A DNA stretch of 64,000 nt from Micavibrio sp. UBA2137. GTDB taxonomy: Bacteria; Pseudomonadota; Alphaproteobacteria; Micavibrionales; Micavibrionaceae. The stretch lies in the NCBI GenBank assembly GCA_002328415.1, contig DCXL01000004.1:603976-667975 (forward strand). The letters are read 5' to 3'. Position numbers and translations under genes: made by a program. The notes below the pieces were generated by a model. The model was not told the origin of the DNA and did no database searches. It was given only the letters and a program-made list of their open reading frames with translations. Shown here piece after piece: positions 1 to 8,649 of this stretch (within the stretch, counting starts at the first letter, position 1; every line of letters starts with the position of its first letter).

Positions 1-316
1 GGCACGTTTCACTCGTTCGCCTGTCCTGCCAGACAATAGCATTATATAAGGGCTTGCCCGTTTCCCTGTCCCAGACAATGGTTGTTTCGCGTTGGTTGGT
101 AATGCCGATTGCCGTAATATTTGCACCTTTAGAAACAATCTTGGCTGTCGTCAGTGTATCACCCCAGATATCTTCAGCATCTTGTTCGACCCACCCATTT
201 TCTGGCGTATGAAGCTTTAATTCTTTTTGCGCAATCTCGATAATTTTGCCCGCCTTATCAAAAAGGATGGCACGCGAGCTTGTTGTTCCCTGATCAAGTG
301 CTAGCAGATGTGTCAT
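1..316 (-). CDS. glpK: Glycerol kinase, N-terminal part (cut by window edge)
   Basis: The minus-strand reading frame starts at the ATG at 316 and runs off the window start, so only about 105 residues are visible. The N-terminus (MTHLLALDQGTTSSRAILFD) is the FGGY-kinase phosphate-1 motif DQGTTSSR. Further in, GITNQRETTIVWD and NAIVWQDRRT are diagnostic for glycerol kinase. The enzyme phosphorylates glycerol to glycerol 3-phosphate in the cytoplasm. It lies 14 bases downstream of glpD on the same strand, so the two form a glycerol-use operon in the order glpD-glpK. The rest of the protein lies outside the window. Confidence 0.95.
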   Translation of the reverse strand, partial: MTHLLALDQGTTSSRAILFDKAGKIIEIAQKELKLHTPENGWVEQDAEDIWGDTLTTAKIVSKGANITAIGITNQRETTIVWDRETGKPLYNAIVWQDRRTSETC

Positions 317-330
317 AAGCGCCCCTCCTC

Positions 331-1848
331 TTAAAACTGAAATGCGCGAACATATTGTACAACATTCGCCTTTTCCTTACCCGTAAGCTTAAGCCCCAAT
401 TTTGTACGACGCATTAAAACATCTTCTGGCGTTACGGCAAATTCATGAGTCATCAGATAATCAATCTCAGCAGCGTATAGTCCAGCGCCAAAATGCGTGC
501 CTAGCTCGTCAAGCGCGTTCTTACCCTCCAGAAAAATCTGGCAAAGCGTGCCATAGGAACGCATATAACGATGCGCGAGCTTCTCATACAAAAATGGATA
601 GCGCTCCACAAGCTCACTTACAAAACCATCACGATCTTTATAGGAAAAGTCGCCTCCAGGAAGGGGCGATTTATGTGTTTGCCCTTCACCAAGTTCGAAT
701 TGTGGCATTTTTTTGCGAATAAGTGTGCCAACCTTTTCAGACAATTTGCGATAGGTTGTAATTTTCCCTCCATAGACAGATAACATAGGCGCCTGATCCT
801 CATAACTCCAAATCAGTTCATAATCGCGTGAGACCGCTTTGTCATCACTCTCGCCATCTTCGGCCAGTGGACGCACGCCTGAATAGGTGAACAATATATC
901 ATCTGGTCCAATTTTCTTCTCAAAGGTTGCATTGATTGAGGCGCACAAATAATCAATTTCGTTGGCTGAAATATGCGCCTCATCTATTGAGCCTTCTAAA
1001 TGCTCTTCAGTCGTCCCAATCAAGGTAAAGTCATCCTCATAGGGAATGGTAAAAATGATGCGCCCATCAGGCTGTTGTAAAATGTAATTATGATCACCCT
1101 CATACATTTTTTTCACAATAATATGCGAGCCTTTGACAAGACGCACTGGTTGCGTGTCATCTTGTGTTAACCCCATCACATCTTGAAATTGTTTTACCCA
1201 AGGGCCCGTGGCATTCACAATCATGCTAGCGGTAATACAAAATTCCGAACCATCCTGATTATCTTTGAGCGTGATGAGCCAACGGCCACCCTTACGTTGC
1301 ACGCGGGTACAACTTGTATAATTTGCAATCTCGGCCCCCATATGCGCGGCACTCACGGCATTGAGCGTCACAAGACGCGCATCATCAACCCAGCAATCGC
1401 TATAGGAAAATCCTTTTTTAAACTTTTTGATGAGGGGCGCGCCATATTTTCCTTTACGCAAGGATACTGACTTTGAGGCAGGCAAAAGCTTGTCACGACG
1501 CGCTAGATGGTCATAGATAAACAGCCCTGCGCGTATCAGCCAGCGCGGGCGAAGTGCCTTGTAATGCGGCAGAATAAAACGCAATGGCCAGATAATATGC
1601 GGGGCAAGACGCATAAGCAGGCGGCGTTCCTTAAGGGCTGAGCGCACCAGCTTGAAATCGTAATATTCAAGATAACGTAAGCCCCCATGAATAAGCTTTG
1701 TACTGGAGGAGGATGTCGCACTTGCCAGATCCCCCTTTTCACAGAGAAGCACGCGCGCACCGCGTGCGGCCAAATCACGGGCAATGCCAGTGCCGTTTAC
1801 ACCACCACCAACGATACAGACATCATATTGAAGTGCGCCTTGAGCCAT
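331..1848 (-). CDS. glpD: Aerobic glycerol-3-phosphate dehydrogenase
   Basis: FAD-dependent oxidation of glycerol 3-phosphate to dihydroxyacetone phosphate at the inner membrane, feeding electrons to quinone. The N-terminus has the dinucleotide-binding motif CIVGGGVNGTGIARDLA, followed by the GlpD signatures SSSSTKLIHGGLRYLEYYD and SVYGGKITTYRKLSE. Its length of about 505 residues matches the family. The frame is open up to 1893, but I chose the ATG at 1848 (MAQGALQYDV) because it puts the FAD motif at the usual distance from the start; the extra 15 residues upstream look unrelated. It is followed after 14 bases by glpK. Confidence 0.95.
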   Translation of the reverse strand: MAQGALQYDVCIVGGGVNGTGIARDLAARGARVLLCEKGDLASATSSSSTKLIHGGLRYLEYYDFKLVRSALKERRLLMRLAPHIIWPLRFILPHYKALRPRWLIRAGLFIYDHLARRDKLLPASKSVSLRKGKYGAPLIKKFKKGFSYSDCWVDDARLVTLNAVSAAHMGAEIANYTSCTRVQRKGGRWLITLKDNQDGSEFCITASMIVNATGPWVKQFQDVMGLTQDDTQPVRLVKGSHIIVKKMYEGDHNYILQQPDGRIIFTIPYEDDFTLIGTTEEHLEGSIDEAHISANEIDYLCASINATFEKKIGPDDILFTYSGVRPLAEDGESDDKAVSRDYELIWSYEDQAPMLSVYGGKITTYRKLSEKVGTLIRKKMPQFELGEGQTHKSPLPGGDFSYKDRDGFVSELVERYPFLYEKLAHRYMRSYGTLCQIFLEGKNALDELGTHFGAGLYAAEIDYLMTHEFAVTPEDVLMRRTKLGLKLTGKEKANVVQYVRAFQF

Positions 1849-1946
1849 AGATAAGAAGTATAAGCGCTCTTGGCAGCCACGCAAGAGGAACACTTGCCAA
1901 CATCAGACTTTTCCAATTTTAAAATATGACGTAAGGTCGCATACAT

Positions 1947-3617
1947 ATGTATGACATTGAGAAGACCGCAAATAAAATGTGGCAAGCCTGTATCGTGGGG
2001 ACAGCCTTACTTTGCTTTTCTTTTGCAAGTGCTGAAGTGCAGGCCGAAGATGCGCGCGTAAGCGATTTAAATACGGTCCCTACTGCGCGTTTTATCAAAC
2101 CTGACACAATGGCACTCTCTCTTGAGACACTTGACCCTTATGCACAAGTGGCCTTTGGATATCAGTTTAGCGACTTCTTCTATCTTCAGTTTCAGCAAAA
2201 TTATCAGATCTCTAGCTTGAGAGACGAAGCTGATTATGTTGCACCTGGCTTGGACTTTAAATTGAAACTCCTCAATGAAAGCACCTTTTGGCCGCAGGTC
2301 GCCTTGGGCATGGAAAACGCCATTGGTAACCAGCGTCTGGCCAGTGAATATCTTGTTGCCAGTAAGCGTCTCTCTCATTTCGATGTCACAGGTGGTGTTG
2401 CGTGGGGACGACTAGGCAGTGGCGCACATATGCGTAACCCGCTTCGCATGCTCTCATCTCACTTTGATGAGGATCGCATTACCGAGACTTATGATAGCGA
2501 AAGCAATAACGCGCGCCACTGGTTTACAGGCGAGGATATCGGCTTTTTTGGTGGGGTCGCCTATCACACTCCGTTCCTTAAAAATGCTGTTATCACTCTT
2601 GATTACAATAATGCCTCATATGATTTGGAGCGACAGGCCATTCAAAATTTTAACGCCCCTTCCCCGTGGAGCATTGGCGTTCAATATACACCCGCCCCGT
2701 GGGTCGAATTATCAACGGCACTTGTCGGACGTGAAAAAATGATGGCGCGTGCGCGCTTTTTCGAAAATCCGGAAAATTTCGTTGCGCACAACACAAACGT
2801 CATGCGCGCGCCCTTTTGGCCAAAATTCTCTCTTAAGTTTGAGGAAGTCGTTTCCTTGACAGAGGAGGATGAAACCATTCTTAACCGTAGCTCAATTATC
2901 TTAAACGCGGATAAAGACTTTCATCCCAAATTTTCAGGCGGCTTGGGGCTTCGCTATAACGCAGGTTACAATTACGAACATTTTTATCTCACACGTCCTT
3001 ACGCAGAGGATACTATTCGCGGAGATGAATTCGAATTTGCCAATAATGCGTTTAATCTTGACCGTGCCTATCTTGCCTATAAAGCGCCTCTTTTTGAAAA
3101 TACTGAACTTGCACTGACAGGCGGCTATCTGGAAGAACTTTTTGCAGGCTTTGGCGGTGAAGCACTTTACCAAAGTCAGGCGCATCCTTGGCTAATTGGT
3201 GGCGAGATATGGTACTCCTTTAAACGCGACCCATTTTCCTCACTGGCAACACGTGTAAAATCAGGCGGTACAACAACAGGGCATCTTAATCTTGGTTATA
3301 AGATTGAAGATAGTAATTTGCTGGCAAAACTCTCTCTTGGGAAATATCTGGCGGGTAACACGGGTGGCACTTTTGCACTAGAAAATAAATTTGATAATGG
3401 CGCAAAACTTGAGGGCTTTGTCACCGTTACAAATAAACGCGACCGCGGTATTTTGAATGAGGATGAGGATTACTACGCAGGCCTTACCCTCACCTTTCCC
3501 TTTCAAATTCCTTACACGGATAGTCTCTCATCGGTGTGTTGTGACGCAGATGTTCAGATACGTCCCATCGCACGTAGCGCAGGACAAAAACTCAATAAAC
3601 CTATCTCTTTATTTTAG
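1947..3617 (+). CDS. YjbH-like outer membrane protein (polysaccharide-associated)
   Basis: A 556-residue exported protein. A hydrophobic signal peptide (WQACIVGTALLCFSFASA) precedes a mature region rich in alternating beta-strand-like segments. The segment LNTVPTARFIKPDTMALSLE and the later GGVAWGRLGSG are characteristic of the YjbH family (DUF940), outer-membrane proteins linked to exopolysaccharide production in Escherichia coli. The C-terminal half (LALTGGYLEELFAGFGGEAL) also fits the family. An alternative start is the ATG at 1977, directly before the signal peptide; neither start has a strong Shine-Dalgarno sequence. It is a single gene, convergent with the dehydrogenase, and the two 3' ends overlap by 4 bases. 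No other yjbEFG-type genes are adjacent, so the exact polymer is unknown. Confidence 0.75.
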   Translation: MYDIEKTANKMWQACIVGTALLCFSFASAEVQAEDARVSDLNTVPTARFIKPDTMALSLETLDPYAQVAFGYQFSDFFYLQFQQNYQISSLRDEADYVAPGLDFKLKLLNESTFWPQVALGMENAIGNQRLASEYLVASKRLSHFDVTGGVAWGRLGSGAHMRNPLRMLSSHFDEDRITETYDSESNNARHWFTGEDIGFFGGVAYHTPFLKNAVITLDYNNASYDLERQAIQNFNAPSPWSIGVQYTPAPWVELSTALVGREKMMARARFFENPENFVAHNTNVMRAPFWPKFSLKFEEVVSLTEEDETILNRSSIILNADKDFHPKFSGGLGLRYNAGYNYEHFYLTRPYAEDTIRGDEFEFANNAFNLDRAYLAYKAPLFENTELALTGGYLEELFAGFGGEALYQSQAHPWLIGGEIWYSFKRDPFSSLATRVKSGGTTTGHLNLGYKIEDSNLLAKLSLGKYLAGNTGGTFALENKFDNGAKLEGFVTVTNKRDRGILNEDEDYYAGLTLTFPFQIPYTDSLSSVCCDADVQIRPIARSAGQKLNKPISLF

Positions 3618-4744
3618 GCGATTTTTAAATCGGGCTTCACACCATTGCGGAAGATATTTTCAGCCAACTCATCAGCCACAAACCCAGGTGGCGTATTATT
3701 CTCACGAGAGATATTGAAAATATTAAGCGTTGTTGCACGAATGCTCTCAACATGTTTGGCCAGTGTCTCGGGCGTTAGATCCCATGCATAAGGGTTGGTA
3801 TCCGTTGCATGATAATAGGCATAGGCCACAGCAATTATCCCGCCCGCATTCACTACATAATCAGGGGCATAAATCATACCCCCATCATATAGGGCACGAT
3901 CTTCTGCACGGCCTGTGGCCAGTTGATTGTTCGCAGCGCCACAAATAATTTCTGTTTTAAGCAAGGCAATTGTGTCCAAATCAAAGACACCGCCCATCGC
4001 GCAGGGCACAAAGATATCCAATTCCGTTTTGAGCAACTCATCCGAGCCAAGTATTTTAACGTCCGCAAATTCAGCCTCAGCGCGCGCGCAGGCCTCTGTA
4101 TTGATATCAGCAACTATTAATTGTGCTCCCGCCGCGTTCAACTTCTGCGCAACGCCATAGCCAACAGCACCCAACCCCATGACACCACAGCGCTTACCTC
4201 GTAAAGCATTTGCGTCATCATAGATTTCATTGGCAAGACCCTCGAGCGCAGTAAAGACACCTTGCGATGTATGCGGTGATGGATTACCCGAAAGCGGATT
4301 ATCCGCGCTTGGTGGCAATCCCATGACATAAGATGTCTGACTTGAAATGGTGAGCATATCTGCTTCATTGGTGCCCACATCCTCGGCAGTGATATAGGCA
4401 CCACCCAATTTCTCCAGTCCCTCACCAAAAGACTGGAGCATGTCGCGGGTTTTGTCCGCGCGCGCATCACCAAAAATGATAGATTTTCCGCCGCCTAATG
4501 CCAAATTGGCAAGGGCTGACTTATAGGTCATCCCACGAGAGAGGCGCAGGACATCCTTATAGCCCTCCTCGCGGGTTTTATAAGGGTAAAAACGACATCC
4601 CCCCATCGCAGGCCCAAGGTTATTGTTATGGATGGACACAACGGCTGTTAAGTTTGTGGTGTCATCCTCTATCAGAACCACGCGCTCGTGATTATCAAAA
4701 TCCTGAAAATCCTGTAACTTCAAATCGGTTAGTTTTACGGCCAT
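3614..4744 (-). CDS. Leucine/phenylalanine/valine-type amino acid dehydrogenase
   Basis: A 376-residue member of the Glu/Leu/Phe/Val dehydrogenase family, which reversibly deaminates branched-chain or aromatic amino acids to 2-oxo acids with NAD. The substrate loop GPAMGGCRFYPY and the two catalytic-region lysines in MTYKSALANLALGGGK (K75 and K87) are present. The C-terminal Rossmann domain has GLGAVGYGVAQKL and an acidic residue after the second strand (VADIN), which favours NAD over NADP. Sequence alone does not settle leucine versus phenylalanine or valine. Upstream lies a structured leader (4798-4949) that may control it. The start is the ATG at 4744, with AGAGGA about 12 bases upstream. 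Confidence 0.88.
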   Translation of the reverse strand: MAVKLTDLKLQDFQDFDNHERVVLIEDDTTNLTAVVSIHNNNLGPAMGGCRFYPYKTREEGYKDVLRLSRGMTYKSALANLALGGGKSIIFGDARADKTRDMLQSFGEGLEKLGGAYITAEDVGTNEADMLTISSQTSYVMGLPPSADNPLSGNPSPHTSQGVFTALEGLANEIYDDANALRGKRCGVMGLGAVGYGVAQKLNAAGAQLIVADINTEACARAEAEFADVKILGSDELLKTELDIFVPCAMGGVFDLDTIALLKTEIICGAANNQLATGRAEDRALYDGGMIYAPDYVVNAGGIIAVAYAYYHATDTNPYAWDLTPETLAKHVESIRATTLNIFNISRENNTPPGFVADELAENIFRNGVKPDLKIA

Positions 4745-4797
4745 AAGACTTTATATCCTCTCAAGTGTGACAAGCACATTAACACGGAAAGTCGGAC

Positions 4798-4826
4798 AAA
4801 AAAAACCACCTTCATGTGGAAGGTGG
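4798..4826 (-). terminator. Intrinsic terminator or attenuator
   Basis: A perfect 8-base-pair stem (4806-4813 with 4819-4826, loop of 5) is followed on the minus strand by eight T residues (4805-4798). It lies about 160 bases past the stop of the RluD-like gene and only about 54 bases before the start of the amino acid dehydrogenase. It either ends the pseudouridine synthase transcript or acts as an attenuator in the dehydrogenase leader. Confidence 0.75.
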
Positions 4827-4871
4827 AATAAAGTTTACGGGTACCAGAATAAATCTCTGAAAAAAACTCTC

Positions 4872-4914
4872 ATAAGGCTTGTTAAAAATGCACTCTCTTT
4901 TTAATAAACCTTAT
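4872..4914 (-). other. Long AT-rich stem-loop in leader
   Basis: Two 17-base arms (4872-4888 and 4898-4914) pair around a 9-base loop, with one mismatch and one wobble. The hairpin starts about 7 bases after a promoter-like -10 element on the minus strand, so it would form the very 5' end of a transcript heading into the amino acid dehydrogenase. It has no T-run of terminator type. Confidence 0.5.
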
Positions 4915-4920
4915 ATATTT

Positions 4921-4949
4921 AATTTACATAAAATTTGATGAAAAGTCAA
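4921..4949 (-). promoter_or_regulatory. Candidate promoter for the dehydrogenase leader
   Basis: On the minus strand TTGACT (4949-4944) and TAAATT (4926-4921) are separated by 17 bases, close to a housekeeping -35/-10 pair. I see no better promoter between the terminator at 4798 and the dehydrogenase start. Prediction by eye only. Confidence 0.35.
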
Positions 4950-4986
4950 GTCAAATGTTATCCGTTTTAAGTTTTATTGTTTTATA

Positions 4987-5976
4987 TCAGATATTTAGCG
5001 TTTCTAATATCTGCGCAAAGTCGTCTGGATAGTCCGCTTCAAAGAGATGTTCTTCGTTTGTGACAGGATGAATAAAGCCCAGCTTTTTAGCGTGAAGCGC
5101 CTGACGGTCAAAGGCCATGACGCGTGCTGCCCCCTCTTCACTCCAACCTCCTCGACGAAGAGCGGCGGCAATAGCAGTGGGTTGTGGACCATAGGTTGCA
5201 TCGCCGAGCACAGGATTTTTACGGTCAGCCATATGCACGCGAATTTGATGGGTGCGCCCTGTTTCCAGTTTACATTCCACGAGCGAGATTTCATCGCGGA
5301 AGGTTTCAATCAGTTTGTAATTGGTCACAGACTCACGCCCACCCTTGCGGACAACTGTTTGCTTCAAACGATTACCACGATCACGATCAATCGCCTTATC
5401 AATACGTCCAACGGGCGGTATCATCTGCCCCAGAACAAGCGCATGATAGACGCGGTAAACTGATTTCTCAGCCAACTGCTCAGACAGCCCCGCATGCGCC
5501 TCATCTGTTTTGGCAACAATCATTAATCCTGTTGTATCCTGATCCAGACGATGCACAATCCCAGGGCGCTTGACCCCGCCAATGCCAGAGAGGCTATCTG
5601 CACAATGATGCAAAAGCGCATTCACAAGCGTACCCGAACGATGCCCGCCTGCGGGATGGACGACAAAATTGGCCTGCTTGTTAATGACAAGTAGATGTTC
5701 ATCTTCATAGACAATATCAAGGGGGATATCTTCGGGTTCGGGCGTGTCATCAACGGGTTCTGGTACATTAACCGAGATGACCTCATGCCCTTCAAGACGA
5801 TAGGAGGCCTTTGTCAAAATTTTCTTGTCCGTGCGGACCTCGCCTTGCGCAATCAAATCCTGCAAGCGCGCACGCGAGAGCTCTGGCAAACGGCTTGCCA
5901 GCATCTTATCTAGGCGCTCTCCTGCATGTGTTTCGTCACACGCAATCAGCAATTCTCCTGCTTTTGAATAGGTCAT
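4987..5976 (-). CDS. RluD-like 23S rRNA pseudouridine synthase
   Basis: A 329-residue RluA-family pseudouridine synthase. An N-terminal S4 RNA-binding domain (RLDKMLASRLPELSRARLQD, about residues 21-75) is followed by the catalytic domain with the family motif HRLDQDTTGLMIVAKT; Asp145 is the catalytic aspartate. The later ETGRTHQIRVHM is also diagnostic. Architecture and length match RluD, which modifies helix 69 of 23S rRNA, but RluC and other RluA paralogues share them, so I leave the symbol blank. The gene is monocistronic and divergent from the glycosyltransferase at 6064. Confidence 0.88.
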   Translation of the reverse strand: MTYSKAGELLIACDETHAGERLDKMLASRLPELSRARLQDLIAQGEVRTDKKILTKASYRLEGHEVISVNVPEPVDDTPEPEDIPLDIVYEDEHLLVINKQANFVVHPAGGHRSGTLVNALLHHCADSLSGIGGVKRPGIVHRLDQDTTGLMIVAKTDEAHAGLSEQLAEKSVYRVYHALVLGQMIPPVGRIDKAIDRDRGNRLKQTVVRKGGRESVTNYKLIETFRDEISLVECKLETGRTHQIRVHMADRKNPVLGDATYGPQPTAIAAALRRGGWSEEGAARVMAFDRQALHAKKLGFIHPVTNEEHLFEADYPDDFAQILETLNI

Positions 5977-6063
5977 AACGCACTCTCATATCATGACTAA
6001 AAAAAAGTCACAAACACTTGATTAGTCGTGGTGCTTATTTTGCGAATCGCCTACTCTAATGTC

Positions 6064-7125
6064 ATGCGCATTCTCATTGTTTCAGACGCATGGCATCCCC
6101 AACTCAACGGCGTTGTCCGTACCTATAAGAATCTCTCCGAACAATTAGAAAAACTGGGTCATAAGATGCGTGTCGTTGGACCGAACGAATTCAAGTGTGG
6201 CTTCCCACTTCCCTCTTATAAAGAAATCCGTATTACCTTTTTCCAGCAGGGTCGTCTAAAAAAAATTCTCTCTGAATTTAAGCCTGACCATATTCATGTT
6301 GCAACGGAGGGTAACCTTGGTCGTGCAATGCGGCGCATCTGTCTCAAAATGAATATCCCTTTCACAACGACATATCATACGCACTTTCCTGATTATATTG
6401 CCAAGCGCCTTTCCTTTGGAAAAAAGGATATTTATAAAATCCTTCATAAAAAGGCCGTCCAAGTCATGCGCGATTTTCATGGGGATGCCAACCTCATGTT
6501 TGTCGCAACGCAATCACTGGAAGATGAGCTAAAAAGCTGGGGATTCAAAACACCCATGCATCGTTTGGTACGCGGGGTGGATTTATCACTTTTTGCGCAA
6601 GGAAACACGCAAGCCAAAAGACTCAAATTCAAAAAACCTGTTGCACTTTATGTTGGTCGCGTGGCTGTTGAGAAAAACCTTGAAGCGTTTTTAGATATGG
6701 ATTGGCATGGCGACAAGGTCATTGTTGGTGATGGCCCCGCTCTAGAGGAGTTGAAACGCAAATACAAAGATGCCATTTTCGTGGGACGTCAGACAGGGAA
6801 GGACTTGGTCGCCCATTATAAAGCTGCTGATATTTTTGTCTTCCCCTCCAAAACAGATACATTTGGCATTGTCCTTATTGAGGCTCTTGCTGCGGGCGTT
6901 CCTGTTGCCGCTTATCCTGTGACAGGGCCAAAGGATATTATTATAAAAGACTATCTTGGCTGTTTAAAAGATGATTTGGCCACGGCTGCTGAATACGCAC
7001 TTAAGGCTGGTGACCCTGAAAAATGTAAAAAGCATGTCCGTGATAATTACACGTGGGACAAAGTTGCCCTCCAGTTTCTGGACGGAATAAACATTGCAAA
7101 AACAAATGCAAAAGAGGCCGCATGA
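6064..7125 (+). CDS. GT4-family glycosyltransferase (mannosyltransferase-like)
   Basis: A retaining GT-B glycosyltransferase of about 353 residues. The N-terminus MRILIVSDAWHPQLNGVVRT and the acceptor-side motif TTYHTHFPDYI are typical of the group that includes MgtA and PimB-type alpha-mannosyltransferases and SqdX-like enzymes. The nucleotide-sugar domain has PVALYVGRVAVEKNLEAFL and the E-x7-E-like region SKTDTFGIVLIEALAAGVP. I chose the ATG at 6064 because homologues begin at MRIL; the open frame extends to 6028. The next gene, a metallophosphoesterase, starts 1 base after its stop, so the two are probably co-translated in one glycolipid or envelope pathway. The exact sugar is not readable. 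Confidence 0.85.
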   Translation: MRILIVSDAWHPQLNGVVRTYKNLSEQLEKLGHKMRVVGPNEFKCGFPLPSYKEIRITFFQQGRLKKILSEFKPDHIHVATEGNLGRAMRRICLKMNIPFTTTYHTHFPDYIAKRLSFGKKDIYKILHKKAVQVMRDFHGDANLMFVATQSLEDELKSWGFKTPMHRLVRGVDLSLFAQGNTQAKRLKFKKPVALYVGRVAVEKNLEAFLDMDWHGDKVIVGDGPALEELKRKYKDAIFVGRQTGKDLVAHYKAADIFVFPSKTDTFGIVLIEALAAGVPVAAYPVTGPKDIIIKDYLGCLKDDLATAAEYALKAGDPEKCKKHVRDNYTWDKVALQFLDGINIAKTNAKEAA

Positions 7126-7126
7126 A

Positions 7127-8053
7127 ATGAGTGTTACCCCATCACCGTTAAACCCGTATAAATGCAGAACACTCTTTGTTTCTGATTTGCATATGGGTTC
7201 TTATCGATTTGATGCGGACTTATTTACACGATTTCTGGCCAGTTACGACCCAGACACTATTTATCTTGTCGGTGATATTATTGATGGCTGGAAATTGCGC
7301 AAACGCTGGCACTGGCCTCTTTCTTACGTGCGCAGCACTTCTTATCTTCTTTCCCTCGCACAGCAAGGAAAAAATATATTCTACATCATGGGTAATCACG
7401 ATGACCGCCTGCGCCTTCTCCCGCCAGTCATTAACAAACGCCTTAAAGATAAATATGGCTTTCAACTTTTAAACAAACGTGTCCACACGACAGAGGATGG
7501 TCGTAAGTTATTGGTTATTCATGGTGATCAGTTTGATTGGAAAATTCTTCACGGGCGGCTTTCAAAATGGAGCGATAACATCTTTGATTTTATCACAACA
7601 CGCATGCTCTCGACTGTCAGTCCGCGCGTGCGTGTGAAAGGTAAATATACGAAATTCTCACTTTCAAAAGCTATTCGTAAATCAGGAACACATGCACTCT
7701 ACCTGCTTAAAAACTTTGAAAAGGCCGTTTTGAAGCGGATTGAGAAAGACAAGGTGAATGGCCTTATCTGTGGGCATACACATGTTCCTGTACAAAAAGA
7801 ACTGGCCGAAGATAAGCTTTATATCAACACAGGAAGCTGGATGGCAGATACACCAACAGCACTCATTGAACATGAAGATGGACGATTTGAGCTTATTTTT
7901 TGTAATCCACAGGCCTATATGCAAAACGCAAATAATCAGAGCATTGCCGACATCCCCTTTTCTTCCGAGAATATGGAGAAGGCCAAACGCTTGGAAGAGT
8001 GGGTTAAGCATTTGTGGGACAAAAAATTTAAGATTGCACCACTCGCCGCATAA
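7127..8053 (+). CDS. LpxH-like metallophosphoesterase
   Basis: A calcineurin-like phosphoesterase of 308 residues with all metal-binding motifs: SDLHMGSYR, GDIIDGWKLR, GNHDDR, HGDQFD and GHTHVP. The LRKRWHWP segment and the final GSWMADTPTALIEH are typical of the UDP-2,3-diacylglucosamine diphosphatase-like (LpxH-related) family. That family is often paired with GT4 glycosyltransferases rather than with lipid A genes. The ATG at 7127 is chosen over 7094 because it starts right after the upstream gene and drops a basic, non-homologous extension. The substrate in this operon is unknown; dephosphorylation of a lipid-linked sugar product is plausible. Confidence 0.82.
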   Translation: MSVTPSPLNPYKCRTLFVSDLHMGSYRFDADLFTRFLASYDPDTIYLVGDIIDGWKLRKRWHWPLSYVRSTSYLLSLAQQGKNIFYIMGNHDDRLRLLPPVINKRLKDKYGFQLLNKRVHTTEDGRKLLVIHGDQFDWKILHGRLSKWSDNIFDFITTRMLSTVSPRVRVKGKYTKFSLSKAIRKSGTHALYLLKNFEKAVLKRIEKDKVNGLICGHTHVPVQKELAEDKLYINTGSWMADTPTALIEHEDGRFELIFCNPQAYMQNANNQSIADIPFSSENMEKAKRLEEWVKHLWDKKFKIAPLAA

Positions 8054-8068
8054 GCTATATAGAAGGGC

Positions 8069-8437
8069 ATGGCTTCAATACTCCTCGCAGAAGATGATCA
8101 AGCAATGCGCAGTTTCCTGACTAAGGCACTTGTGAAGGACGGGCACGACGTCACCTCTTGCGAAGATGGTGCGCAAGCACACGCCGCCCTTCAGGCTGAT
8201 CCAACTTCTTTTGACTTGCTTCTGACTGATGTGGTCATGCCAGGCATGGATGGGTTTGAGTTATCACAAATTGCACAGCGCCTCGTACCTGACATAAAGA
8301 TAATGTATATCACGGGCTTTTCTGGAACAGCGGCTGAAAAACCTGATCCTGAACGTGCGCAATATATCAAAATGATGTCGAAACCATTTCATTTGGGTGA
8401 CCTTGTTGCGCAGGTTAATTTGCTTTTGGAAAAGTAA
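8069..8437 (+). CDS. cpdR: CpdR-like single-domain response regulator
   Basis: A stand-alone receiver domain of 122 residues. Acidic pocket LLAEDDQAM, phosphoacceptor Asp54 in LLLTDVVMPGMDGFEL, and the conserved Lys in MSKPFHLGDL. The sequence closely resembles CpdR of alphaproteobacteria (ITGFSGTAAEKPDPE corresponds to the CpdR alpha4 region). CpdR is controlled by the CckA-ChpT phosphorelay and, when unphosphorylated, primes ClpXP to degrade cell-cycle substrates. It follows the metallophosphoesterase by 15 bases and may be read through from it. Confidence 0.85.
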   Translation: MASILLAEDDQAMRSFLTKALVKDGHDVTSCEDGAQAHAALQADPTSFDLLLTDVVMPGMDGFELSQIAQRLVPDIKIMYITGFSGTAAEKPDPERAQYIKMMSKPFHLGDLVAQVNLLLEK

Positions 8438-8503
8438 ATCAACTTTTCACTTGAAATGCGCCCCATTTCTTTTTATTGATACAGTCTCTTTTACTTTAAG
8501 AGA

Positions 8504-8580
8504 GGGCAATTAGCTCAGCTGGTTAGAGCACTACCTCGACAAGGTAGGGGTCACAAGTTCGAATCTTGTATTGCCCACCA
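8504..8580 (+). tRNA. tRNA-Val (anticodon GAC)
   Basis: A complete cloverleaf: acceptor arms GGGCAAT (8504-8510) and ATTGCCC (8570-8576) with an encoded ACCA end, D-arm with AGCTCAGCTGGTTAGAGC, anticodon stem CTACC/GGTAG, and T-arm ACAAG-TTCGAAT-CTTGT. The 7-base anticodon loop reads TCGACAA, which puts GAC at positions 34-36 and gives valine. Position 33 is C, not the near-universal U (see findings). The gene is immediately upstream of the HicAB pair. Confidence 0.93.
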
Positions 8581-8649
8581 TTTCTTCCTTTAAAAAACCT
8601 TCCTATCTAATGCAAAAGAATCCAACTCTTTTAGAAAATCTCTTTTTTC

